A DNA stretch of 37,883 bases, taken from the NCBI GenBank assembly GCA_003134045.1, contig PLAH01000104.1:423-38305 (forward strand). The letters run 5' to 3'. How positions within the stretch are numbered: position 1 is the first letter of the stretch; the number at the start of each line of letters is the position of its first letter. Made by a program: the position numbers and the translations under genes. The notes under the pieces are model-generated. The model ran no database searches. It worked only from the letters and a program-made list of their open reading frames with translations, and was not told the DNA's origin. Below are positions 6,916 through 18,625 of the stretch, one piece after another. Origin of the DNA: Gammaproteobacteria bacterium. GTDB lineage: Bacteria > Pseudomonadota > Gammaproteobacteria > Steroidobacterales > Steroidobacteraceae.

Positions 6916-8154
6916 ATGCCCGATATATCCGACATCGTCGCGCCGGCCAATGAAGAGGGCACGAAGGCCACCCTTTTGACGTGGTGCAAGTCTCTCGGCG
7001 ATGCGGTCGCCAAGGACGAGCCTTTGGTAGAGCTCGAAACCGACAAAGTGACCGTGGAGATCTCCTCGCCAGCCAGCGGCACGCTGGCGGAGATCCTGGT
7101 GCCCGCGGATCGGGAGGTGCATCCCGGCGACCTATTGGGACGGATCCGCCTGGCAACCGCGGCCGCGGCGCCACCGGCGCAAGCGGCGGCAAAAACGGCG
7201 CCCGTGGCCGCGGTTCGTGCGGCGTCTCCGGGCGCGGACGCGAGGCGGTCGCTCAGTCCCTCGGTGCGCCGCCTGTTGGCGGAACATGAGTTGACGCCGT
7301 CCGACGTGACCGGCAGCGGCCGCCACGGCCGGATCACGGCTCGGGATGTGACGCGCCACGCGGAGGAAGTCACGGCGCGCCGTGAGGCCACGCCGACGAG
7401 CGCACCCGTCGCACCGATGGCCCGTGTAGAGCCCAAGTTCGATGCGCCCGCGAGCACCCGGGTGCCGCACACGCCCATTCGCCGCCGCATCGCCGAACAC
7501 ATGGCACGCAGCCTGCTGGACGCGCCGCACGTCACGACGCTGTTCGAGGCCGATCTGACGCGCGTGCTCGCCCACCGTGCGCGGCATGCGGCGGACTTCG
7601 AATCGCGCGGCGCGCGGCTCACGCTCACGGCATATTTCACCAGCGCGTGCGCGCGCGCCTTGCGGACCATCCCCGAGGTCAATGCCACCTTTCATGAGGA
7701 CGCGCTCGAGCTGCATCCGGACGCGAACATCGGCATCGGGACGGCGCTCGGCAATCAGGGGCTCATCGTGCCGGTGATTCGCCGCGCGCAGAACCTCAAT
7801 CTGTTCGGCGTGGCGCAGCGGCTGAATCAAGTGGTCGAGGCCGCCCGGGCCGGCAAGCTTGCGCCCGAAGACGTGCGCGGCGGAACCTTCACCATTTCCA
7901 ATCACGGCGTCGGCGGCAGCCTGCTGGCTGCGCCCATCATCATCAATCAACCTCAGGTCGCGATCCTAGGCATCGGCAAGCTGCAGCGCCGGGTCTGCGC
8001 GGTGACGGTCGACGGAGTCGAATCCATCAGCGTGCGCTCGATGTGTTATTTGACGCTGTCGATCGATCATCGCGCGTTGGACGCGTTCCAGGCCAACGCG
8101 TTTCTGTCGCTGGTCGTGAAGACGCTGGAGCAGTGGCCGGTGGACGAGATCTAG
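6916..8154 (+). CDS. E2 acyltransferase of the 2-oxoacid dehydrogenase complex
   Basis: The 412-residue protein has the E2 order. An N-terminal lipoyl domain has the lipoylated Lys44 in ETDKVTVEI. A Pro/Ala-rich linker leads to the peripheral subunit-binding domain at about 111-150 (LSPSVRRLLAEHELTPSDV, GRHGRITARDV). The catalytic domain runs from about 175 (TPIRRRIAEHMARSL) to the end. The active-site motif near 383-390 reads IDHRALDA: His and Asp are present, but the usual final Gly is Ala. It would transfer the acyl group from lipoyl-lysine to CoA. ATG 6916 follows the E1 stop by two bases; a TTG two codons earlier overlaps that stop. No E3 (lipoamide dehydrogenase) gene follows, so E3 must be shared from elsewhere. 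Confidence 0.92.
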   Translation: MPDISDIVAPANEEGTKATLLTWCKSLGDAVAKDEPLVELETDKVTVEISSPASGTLAEILVPADREVHPGDLLGRIRLATAAAAPPAQAAAKTAPVAAVRAASPGADARRSLSPSVRRLLAEHELTPSDVTGSGRHGRITARDVTRHAEEVTARREATPTSAPVAPMARVEPKFDAPASTRVPHTPIRRRIAEHMARSLLDAPHVTTLFEADLTRVLAHRARHAADFESRGARLTLTAYFTSACARALRTIPEVNATFHEDALELHPDANIGIGTALGNQGLIVPVIRRAQNLNLFGVAQRLNQVVEAARAGKLAPEDVRGGTFTISNHGVGGSLLAAPIIINQPQVAILGIGKLQRRVCAVTVDGVESISVRSMCYLTLSIDHRALDAFQANAFLSLVVKTLEQWPVDEI

Positions 8155-8254
8155 ATGGAGTGAGTTCGAGAAAGGGGCCGCCACCCGTCGATTGCGGAGA
8201 AGTTGCGCCTCACCGGAGTATACTTTTTTTGATGCCTACTCCTCTCGAAAGTTC

Positions 8255-8761
8255 ATGGCGCCGGATCGCTCGCTCATGCCCATGATTCGAGGCGCGTTCG
8301 GCGACTGGGATCTCCCGGCGCCGTATCTGGCCTCGATCGCCGTTGCCGCGGCGGACATCGACGCCTACGAGCACGTCAATAACGCCGTCTACATGACCTG
8401 GTTCGACAGCGCGGCATGGCGGCATTCCGCGTCGGTGGGTCTGCCGATCGAGACATGCCTGCAGCTCGACCGAGGCATGGCGGTGTTGCGCAGCGTGATT
8501 ACCTACCTGCGTCCGGCCGTCATGGGCGATGCGATTCTCGTCGCGACCTGGCTTCTGCCCTCCGACGGCAGGCTGCGCGTACGGCGGCGCTTCCAAGTGC
8601 GGCGCGCGGCGGATGGCGCAACGCTCTCGCGCGCGCAAATCGAGTATGCGTGCATCGAATTGTCGACCGGCCGGCCGGCGCGTTGGCCGCCGGAATTTCG
8701 CGAGCGCTATCGACCGCTCGATGAGGTGGTGCGGGCGTTCGCCGAGATCGCGGCGATCTGA
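8255..8761 (+). CDS. Hot-dog fold acyl-CoA thioesterase (4HBT/YbgC-like)
   Basis: About 168 residues from ATG 8255. The region AAADIDAYEHVNNAVYMTWF (residues 31-50) is the 4-hydroxybenzoyl-CoA thioesterase active-site helix, with the catalytic acid probably Asp36 and the conserved HVNN. The remaining strands (VITYLRPAVMGDAI, ATLSRAQIEYACI) fit the same fold. It would hydrolyse an acyl-CoA in the cytoplasm, and its place behind E1-E2 hints at branched short-chain acyl-CoAs; this is inference. The start is uncertain: ATG 8255, 8276 and 8282 are all in frame and lack strong ribosome sites. A TATACT at 8219-8224 could be a -10 element, without a good -35. It ends three bases from the convergent glpK stop. 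Confidence 0.72.
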   Translation: MAPDRSLMPMIRGAFGDWDLPAPYLASIAVAAADIDAYEHVNNAVYMTWFDSAAWRHSASVGLPIETCLQLDRGMAVLRSVITYLRPAVMGDAILVATWLLPSDGRLRVRRRFQVRRAADGATLSRAQIEYACIELSTGRPARWPPEFRERYRPLDEVVRAFAEIAAI

Positions 8762-8764
8762 TCA

Positions 8765-11908
<3,144 letters not shown>

Positions 11909-11912
<4 letters not shown>

Positions 11913-12649
11913 GGCATCGTCCCGGGCACTGCGCCGTGTCCGTGCAGCAGCAGGTACAGGCCGGCCGCGAGCGCGGCGCCGAGCAGTGGGCCGATGATCG
12001 GGATCCACGCGTAGCCCCAGTCGCTGTCGCGCTTGCCGCCCGGCATGGGCAACCACGCGTGCATCAGCCGCGGCCCGAGGTCGCGCGCCGGGTTGATGGC
12101 GTAGCCCGTCGTGCCGCCGAGAGACATGCCGATGCCGAGCACCAGCAGGCTCACGGGGAAGGCATCCAGCGCACCTAAGCCCACCGAGGCGGCGGCGAAG
12201 AACAGCACCACGAAGACCAGCACGAACGTGCCCAAGATCTCCGACAGAAGATTGTCCCAAGGCGCGCGGATGCTGGGGCTGGTGCAGAACACGGCCAGCT
12301 TGTCGTCGCGGTTCTCCGTTGCCCCGAAATGGCGGCGATACACCAGCCAGACCAGGAAGGCGCCGAGACAGGCGCCGAGGAACTGCGCGGCCATGTAGGC
12401 GGGCACCCGGCTCCATTGAAACTTACCGGCGAACGCAAGGCCGAGGGTGATGGCGGGGTTCAAGTGCGCCCCGCTGACGGTGCCCACCGTCGACACGGCC
12501 GCGAAAACCGCCATGGCCCAGCCCAATGTGATGACGATGGTTCCGCCGCCATGGCCCTTGGTACGAGCCAGTAGGACGTTGGCGACGACGCCATTGCCGA
12601 GCAACATCATGAGGGCGGTGCCCGTGAGTTCGCCAACAAAGGGAGTCAT
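11909..12649 (-). CDS. glpF: Aquaglyceroporin, glycerol uptake facilitator
   Basis: This is a 246-residue MIP-family channel with six hydrophobic helices and both NPA boxes: HLNPAIT (Asn64) and INPARD (Asn186). The Asp after NPAR is the mark of glycerol-conducting members as opposed to water-only channels. It sits in the inner membrane and admits glycerol for GlpK. It is the first gene of the operon. No good ribosome site precedes ATG 12649; instead the bases just upstream belong to an inverted repeat. Confidence 0.95.
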
Positions 12650-12653
12650 CGTC

Positions 12654-12697
12654 GTTGTCTCGCGCGTTGACAGCAGATGGTTCGATCATGAGACAAC
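12654..12697 (-). promoter_or_regulatory. 8-bp inverted repeat in the glpF leader, one arm at the ribosome-binding position
   Basis: GTTGTCTC at 12654-12661 and GAGACAAC at 12690-12697 are perfect inverted copies 28 bases apart. The start-proximal arm lies 5-12 bases before the glpF ATG. A TATGAT on the minus strand near 12723-12728 is a possible -10 upstream. The repeat could fold over the translation start in mRNA or be a protein operator; neither is shown. Confidence 0.4.
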
Positions 12698-12822
12698 CCA
12701 CGCATCGAGTCTAAACGGCAGCGATCATACCCGAAACTGTGACCCAATTCCCCGTTCGCAGTCGGCGGCGTGACATATCCTAGACCGTAGCGCGTGACGC
12801 CGGCACATCAATAAAGAATGCG

Positions 12823-13239
12823 ATGGAAATCATTCTGATCGAGGACACCGATTCCGACGCCGAACTGATCGTGCGCGCGCTGCGAAAGAGCAAGTACGCG
12901 GACAAAATCGTACGAATGCGCGACGGCACTGAGGCGCTGGCCTATATCACCGGCACCGACGGCGTGCCCGGTCTTGCCGCCCCAAAGCTCGTCTTGCTCG
13001 ATCTGAATCTCCCCGGACTGGACGGTATCGAGGTCTTGCGGCGGCTACGAGCGGACGAGCGCACCAAGATGCTTCCCGTCGTCGTACTGACCGCGTCGGG
13101 CGAAGAGAGAGAAAGAACTCAGAGTTACGAGCTGGGTGCCAATATTTTCTTGAACAAGCCCGTCCGGCGCGATTTGCTTCTCGACATGGTCGGTCAGGCG
13201 GAGACGTATTGGTCCACCCGGGCCGACACCGCAACGTGA
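12823..13239 (+). CDS. Single-domain response regulator (Rcp1-like receiver)
   Basis: The 138-residue protein consists of one receiver domain with no output domain. Acidic pocket Glu7-Asp8, phosphoacceptor Asp60 (LVLLDLNLPGLDG), Thr90 (VVVLTASG) and Lys112 (FLNKPV) are all present. The longer loop before Asp60 and the sequence style resemble Rcp1-type regulators that pair with hybrid or phytochrome-like histidine kinases. No kinase is adjacent, so its partner is unknown. It is divergent from glpF and upstream of hemH, with 71 bp between, and may be its own unit. Confidence 0.9.
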   Translation: MEIILIEDTDSDAELIVRALRKSKYADKIVRMRDGTEALAYITGTDGVPGLAAPKLVLLDLNLPGLDGIEVLRRLRADERTKMLPVVVLTASGEERERTQSYELGANIFLNKPVRRDLLLDMVGQAETYWSTRADTAT

Positions 13240-13278
13240 TCGAAGGCCGGCTGCCGGCCGCGCACGCACGGCGGGCGG

Positions 13279-13284
13279 TATACT
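13279..13284 (+). promoter_or_regulatory. Possible -10 element for hemH
   Basis: TATACT lies 26 bases before the hemH ATG, a good distance for a short leader. I find no convincing -35 at 16-18 bases upstream, where the sequence is a GC-rich GGCCGGCTGCCGGCC hairpin-like stretch. Confidence 0.3.
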
Positions 13285-13310
13285 GTGGGGTAACATCTCG
13301 AGGATCGTGC

Positions 13311-14339
13311 ATGTCCTATTACCGTGCCGTAGCTCCCGCGGCGGCGTCGACACCCGAACGGATCGGCGTGTTGCTCGTCAATCTGGGAACGCCCGATTCT
13401 CCCTCGTATTTTGCGGTTCTGCGCTACCTGCGAGAATTCCTGGGCGACCGGCGCGTCATCAACACGTCGCGCCTGATCTGGCTGCCGCTGCTGTACGGGA
13501 TCATCTTGCCGCTGCGACCCCTTCGGACCGTGCGCAACTACCGCAAGATCTGGATGCAAGACGGGTCGCCGCTGGCGGTGTATTCCAAGCGCTTGGCTAC
13601 GAAGGTGGGCCAGGTGCTGGAGCAAACGGCGGGCGACGGTCTGCGTGTCGCGCTGGGCATGACCTACGGCAACCCGAGTATAACGAGCGCCCTCCAGGCG
13701 CTCGCCGAACAGAACGTCAGGAAGCTGTTGGTGCTGCCGCTATACCCTCAGTACTGTTCGTCCACGACCGGGTCCGTCTTCGATCGAACCAGCGCAGCGC
13801 TGCAGCGCTGGCGCTGGCTGCCGGAAACGCGATTCGTGAACGACTACTACGACGATGCGGGCTATGTGGAGGCGTTGGCGGCGAGCATCGAGGCGCATTG
13901 GGCCAAGATCGGCAGCCGCTCGCACTTGGTGTTCTCCTATCACGGCATACCGGCGGCGTACGTCGAGGAAGGCGATCCTTACCAGGCGCACGCCGAAGCC
14001 ACCACGCGTTTGGTGGTGTCGCGGTTGGGGCTCGAGCAGGCGGACTGGTCGCACTGCTATCAGTCCCGATTCGGCTCCGTGGTGTGGCTGCAACCCTATA
14101 CGGAGGACGCACTCGAGATGCTCGCGAAACGCGGCGTGCGGCAGGTCACCGTGGTATCGCCATCCTTCGCCGTGGATTGCCTGGAGACCTTGGAAGAGGT
14201 CGCGATCGAGTATCGCGACAAATTCTCGGATCTGGGCGGCGAGCGCCTGACGCTGGTGCCGGCCTTGAACGACGAGGACAGCCACGCAACGGCGCTGGCC
14301 TCGATCATCCAAGCGCACATCGGGGATTGGGTTCAGTAG
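13311..14339 (+). CDS. hemH: Ferrochelatase
   Basis: This 342-residue enzyme inserts ferrous iron into protoporphyrin IX, the last step of protoheme synthesis. It starts GVLLVNLGTPDSPS and carries the catalytic His211 in SYHGIP and the acidic segment SPSFAVDCLETLEE (Glu292), both diagnostic. The GMTYGNPSI and LPLYPQYCSSTTGS strands also fit. ATG 13311 has GAGGA at 13300-13304; an in-frame start at 13209 would overlap the response regulator and has no family support. Its 3' end overlaps the convergent oxidoreductase by seven bases. Confidence 0.96.
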   Translation: MSYYRAVAPAAASTPERIGVLLVNLGTPDSPSYFAVLRYLREFLGDRRVINTSRLIWLPLLYGIILPLRPLRTVRNYRKIWMQDGSPLAVYSKRLATKVGQVLEQTAGDGLRVALGMTYGNPSITSALQALAEQNVRKLLVLPLYPQYCSSTTGSVFDRTSAALQRWRWLPETRFVNDYYDDAGYVEALAASIEAHWAKIGSRSHLVFSYHGIPAAYVEEGDPYQAHAEATTRLVVSRLGLEQADWSHCYQSRFGSVVWLQPYTEDALEMLAKRGVRQVTVVSPSFAVDCLETLEEVAIEYRDKFSDLGGERLTLVPALNDEDSHATALASIIQAHIGDWVQ

Positions 14340-14944
14340 CCGATGGTGAAGCGTTGCCGAATGTGCCGCGGCGTTTCCAGCTCATCGACCAGGGCGATGG
14401 CATAGTCGTCGTAGGAAATGCTGCTCTTGCCGTCCGCCGCCGTGATCAGCTGATCGCCGCCCAGCCGGAACTTTCCGGTGCGCTCGCCGGGACCTATCAA
14501 GGCGGCGGGCGAGAAGAAGGTCCAATCGAGCTGGCTGGTGGCGCGCAGCAATTTCAGCATTTCCCAACCTTCCTTGATGGCGGGCAGCCACTCGGGCGGA
14601 ATGCCGGGTGAATCCATGAGCAGTTTCCCGGGAGCGATCTCGAGCGAGCCCGCGCCGCCCACGGCGATGTAGCGTTTGACGCCGGAGCGCGTCACAGCCT
14701 CCAGCAGCTGGCGCGAGCTTCCCGGCAGAAAGGGGGCCGAGCTGATGATGGCGTCGTGTCCCTCGAGAAGCGGCGCGAGGGCCTCCGGCGAGGTGATGTC
14801 GCCCTGCACGGTCGTCAAGTTCTTGGCGGCGGGAGCCTTGTCGGGATTCCGCGATACGGCCGTGACGGTGTGGCCCCGCCGCAGCAATTCCTCCCGAATC
14901 TTGCTGCCGACGTTCCCGGTAGCCCCGATATGCGCGATGTTCAT
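14333..14944 (-). CDS. NAD(P)-binding oxidoreductase (NmrA/YwnB-like atypical SDR)
   Basis: The 203-residue protein has an N-terminal Rossmann motif IGATGNVGSKI (residues 5-15), a basic AVSRNP segment after strand 2 that suggests NADP(H), then VQGDIT and SAPFLPGSS. It belongs to the NAD(P)H-binding atypical SDR group, where members act as reductases or redox-sensing proteins; the substrate is unknown. Start ATG 14944 opens the MNIAHIGATG strand; a longer frame from 15019 adds residues with no similarity. Confidence 0.82.
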   Translation of the reverse strand: MNIAHIGATGNVGSKIREELLRRGHTVTAVSRNPDKAPAAKNLTTVQGDITSPEALAPLLEGHDAIISSAPFLPGSSRQLLEAVTRSGVKRYIAVGGAGSLEIAPGKLLMDSPGIPPEWLPAIKEGWEMLKLLRATSQLDWTFFSPAALIGPGERTGKFRLGGDQLITAADGKSSISYDDYAIALVDELETPRHIRQRFTIGY

Positions 14945-15081
14945 GATTGCCCTCCGCCAGCGTGAAAGCAGCAACTTAGCATGCGAGCCGGGCGGCGAAT
15001 ATCCCCTCGGGGGGGCCATGCAGGAATTGGGCTATGCTTTGCACCCGGCGACTCGCGGGCCGAAACCTTTGAGGACATGCG

Positions 15082-16185
15082 TTGATTGCGTTGCTAACGT
15101 TGTGCATCTGGCTGTATTTATTCTTTGCGCATGGCTGGTTTTGGCGCTCTGCGCCTGAGTTGCCGCCCGCCGTTCCCGGCCAGACGCCGGAGGTGGACAT
15201 CGTGGTCCCCGCACGCGACGAGGCGCAAACCATCGGGCGCGTGATCGAATCGCTGTTGGCGCAGGACTATCCCGGCACGTTCCGCGTCATCCTGGTGGAT
15301 GATGGGTCGAGCGACGGCACGGCGCAGCTGGCGGGCGCTGCGCCCAATTTACGCATCTTGGCGGGGCAGCCGATGCCGCCCGGTTGGTCGGGCAAACTCT
15401 GGGCCTTGAGTCAGGGGATCGCCGCCAGTACGGCGCCGGTTCTGTTGTTCGCGGACGCCGATATCGTGCATGACCCTCGGCATTTGTCGGCCCTCGTGTC
15501 GCGGCTGAATCAGCCGCGCGTCGACATGGTGAGCGAGATGGTGCGTCTGAATTGCGCGAGCCTCGCCGAGCGCGCCTTGGTGCCTGCGTTCGTTTATTTC
15601 TTCCAGATGCTATACCCGTTCGGCAAGGTCAACGATCCACGCTCCCGCGTCGGCGCCGCGGCGGGCGGCACGGTGCTGATCCGGCGCGACGCCTTGCAGC
15701 GGATCGGCGGCATTCGAGCGATCAAGAGCGCGCTCATCGACGATGTCACCCTGGCGCAAGCGGTCAAGCGCGGCGGCGCGATTTTTCTGGGCCATTCGGG
15801 GCTCGCGGCGTCGATTCGGCGCTATCCGCATTTTTCGGATATCTGGCAGATGATCTCGCGCACCGCATTCACGCAGTTGCGCTATTCGGTGTGGCTGCTC
15901 GTGCTGACCTTGCTGGGCTTGACGCTGGTGTGGTGGGTGCCGTTGGGGAGTGCGCTGTTTTTGCATGGGTGGCAACGCCTGTGCGGAGCCGCTGCCTTTG
16001 CCCTGAGCGCGATCAGCTATCTGCCCACGCTGGCCCGTTATCGCCGCAATCCCCTGTGGTCGTTGGCGCTGCCGGCCATCGCGTCGTTCTACATGGCGGC
16101 CACCGTCGGATCGGCGGTGCGTCACTGGCGCGGCAGCGGGGCGCGCTGGAAGGATCGCGACTACGGCAATCAGGGATCGGCATGA
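15082..16185 (+). CDS. hpnB: Family 2 glycosyltransferase, hopanoid-associated HpnB type
   Basis: The 367-residue membrane protein has an N-terminal anchor (residues 1-20), a GT2 catalytic domain, and two or three C-terminal helices (from about 275). Catalytic-domain motifs are VDIVVPARDEAQTIG, VDDGSSDGT with Asp73-Asp74, and FADADIV with the metal-binding Asp-x-Asp at 125-127. PPGWSGKLWALSQGI is a strong HpnB signature, as is the closing RWKDRDY. HpnB genes usually sit near hopanoid synthesis genes; none is in this window. The start is TTG 15082, six bases after GAGGA (15071-15075). The nearby ATG at 15077 is out of frame and hits TGA after two codons. Confidence 0.85.
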   Translation: MIALLTLCIWLYLFFAHGWFWRSAPELPPAVPGQTPEVDIVVPARDEAQTIGRVIESLLAQDYPGTFRVILVDDGSSDGTAQLAGAAPNLRILAGQPMPPGWSGKLWALSQGIAASTAPVLLFADADIVHDPRHLSALVSRLNQPRVDMVSEMVRLNCASLAERALVPAFVYFFQMLYPFGKVNDPRSRVGAAAGGTVLIRRDALQRIGGIRAIKSALIDDVTLAQAVKRGGAIFLGHSGLAASIRRYPHFSDIWQMISRTAFTQLRYSVWLLVLTLLGLTLVWWVPLGSALFLHGWQRLCGAAAFALSAISYLPTLARYRRNPLWSLALPAIASFYMAATVGSAVRHWRGSGARWKDRDYGNQGSA

Positions 16186-16269
16186 GTTCATGGGGGGCCT
16201 CGAGACCGGCCGCGCCCGCGGATCGCCCCGGCGTATCGCGGGACTGACGGGGCAACCGGGGGTCTCTGC

Positions 16270-16299
16270 TTGCCTTCGGCCCATCAGCGGTGCTAGATT
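16270..16299 (+). promoter_or_regulatory. Candidate promoter of the leu leader
   Basis: TTGCCT (16270-16275) and TAGATT (16294-16299) are separated by 18 bp. A transcript would start about 16305-16307, almost at the leader-peptide ATG, which would make it nearly leaderless. An earlier promoter is possible, so the assignment is tentative. Confidence 0.35.
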
Positions 16300-16307
16300 C
16301 CGAGGCA

Positions 16308-16391
16308 ATGAGCTCTTCGGCATGCAAGCCTTCCTCCGCCCCCCGCAGCGCGCTGCGTCTGGGGTCGCTTGCTCTGCTGCTGCGCCGCTAG
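16308..16391 (+). CDS. leuL: Leucine-rich leader peptide (leuA attenuation)
   Basis: This 27-codon frame reads MSSSACKPSSAPRSALRLGS then LALLLRR and stop. Six of the ten codons 16-25 are leucine, including three CTG in a row, right before the stop. GAGG at 16302-16305 precedes the ATG with only two bases between. Short Leu-rich peptides in this position are the classic sensors of leucyl-tRNA level ahead of leuA. Ribosome stalling here would decide whether the downstream attenuator forms. No other purpose for the 319-bp gap 16186-16504 is evident. Confidence 0.68.
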   Translation: MSSSACKPSSAPRSALRLGSLALLLRR

Positions 16392-16441
16392 GCGCACCAC
16401 ACTCGCGCTAACGGTCGGCGCTTACAAGACCGGAAATTTTT
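16382..16441 (+). terminator. Candidate leu attenuator with competing stems
   Basis: CGGTC (16412-16416) and GACCG (16428-16432) form a stem followed by GAAATTTTT (16433-16441), terminator-like. GCGCC (16382-16386) can pair with GGCGC (16391-16395) across the leader stop. Alternatively GCGCCG (16382-16387) can pair with CGGCGC (16416-16421), which intrudes on the terminator stem. The terminator stem is short, so the exact fold is uncertain. Confidence 0.45.
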
Positions 16442-16471
16442 CCCTTCGCCATCGATCAACGAATGGTATGA

Positions 16472-18202
<1,731 letters not shown>

Positions 18203-18281
18203 GGATATCGTTGTAAGATATTGAAATTGATATAATTTATATTGACGCTCTTGAAATCAACGGGGGCGCCCCGACTGCTAG

Positions 18282-18306
18282 GACGACTGGACGATACAAA
18301 GTCGTC
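18282..18306. repeat. 7-bp perfect inverted repeat after leuA
   Basis: GACGACT (18282-18288) and AGTCGTC (18300-18306) enclose 11 bases. CTAG flanks both sides (18278-18281 and 18310-18313), lengthening the symmetry with a 3-base bulge. It lies between an AT-rich stretch with TATAAT (18231-18236) and the promoter candidate at 18314. It could be a leuA terminator without a T tract or an operator. Confidence 0.4.
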
Positions 18307-18313
18307 ATGCTAG

Positions 18314-18341
18314 TTGAATGCCGGACAGAATCGGCTATAGT
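18314..18341 (+). promoter_or_regulatory. Candidate sigma-70 promoter for the small acidic protein and lysAC-asd
   Basis: TTGAAT (18314-18319) and TATAGT (18336-18341) are 16 bp apart. Transcription would start near 18348, giving a leader of about 50 bases before ATG 18401. Confidence 0.5.
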
Positions 18342-18400
18342 GCGCAGCTTCAAGTATTGGGCTTATCGATCCTATTGATTTCAAGGGCTTTTCTCGAACA

Positions 18401-18622
18401 ATGAGCGAACGCGAAGACGAACATTTCGATATCGACGATGAGTTTCTCGGCGAAGCCGAAGAATCCCACGACTTCGATCCTCTGATAGAACGCGCTGAGC
18501 GTCGGCCCAAAGCCGCGGCTGCCGGTAAAAAGGGCAGCAAGGCAGCCTGGAGCCGCGTCGAGGATGTGCTTGCCGAGCGTCAGCTGGAAAAAGAGCTGAA
18601 AGACATCTTCGAAGACGATTGA
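18401..18622 (+). CDS. Small acidic protein, PA3496-like
   Basis: The 73-residue product is very rich in Asp and Glu at both ends, with a basic Lys/Arg/Ala segment in the middle (about 33-48). It ends in AWSRVEDVLAERQLEKELKDIF, an amphipathic helix. The helix style (R-x-E-D-x-L-x-E-R-x-L-x-x-x-L) recalls the PA3496 family of small gammaproteobacterial proteins; I am only moderately sure. It has no signal peptide or membrane segment. It precedes lysAC by three bases and probably shares its transcript. Function unknown. Confidence 0.6.
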   Translation: MSEREDEHFDIDDEFLGEAEESHDFDPLIERAERRPKAAAAGKKGSKAAWSRVEDVLAERQLEKELKDIFEDD

Positions 18623-18625
18623 TTC

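Noticed and set aside
4802-7192. A 796-codon open frame on the minus strand
   Set aside because: It lies opposite the E1 gene and shows no family motifs; it is Arg/His/Ala-rich as expected for the shadow of a high-GC gene.
16190-16411. 73-codon frame between hpnB and leuA
   Set aside because: No similarity. It overlaps the leucine leader in another frame, and the leader explains the region better.
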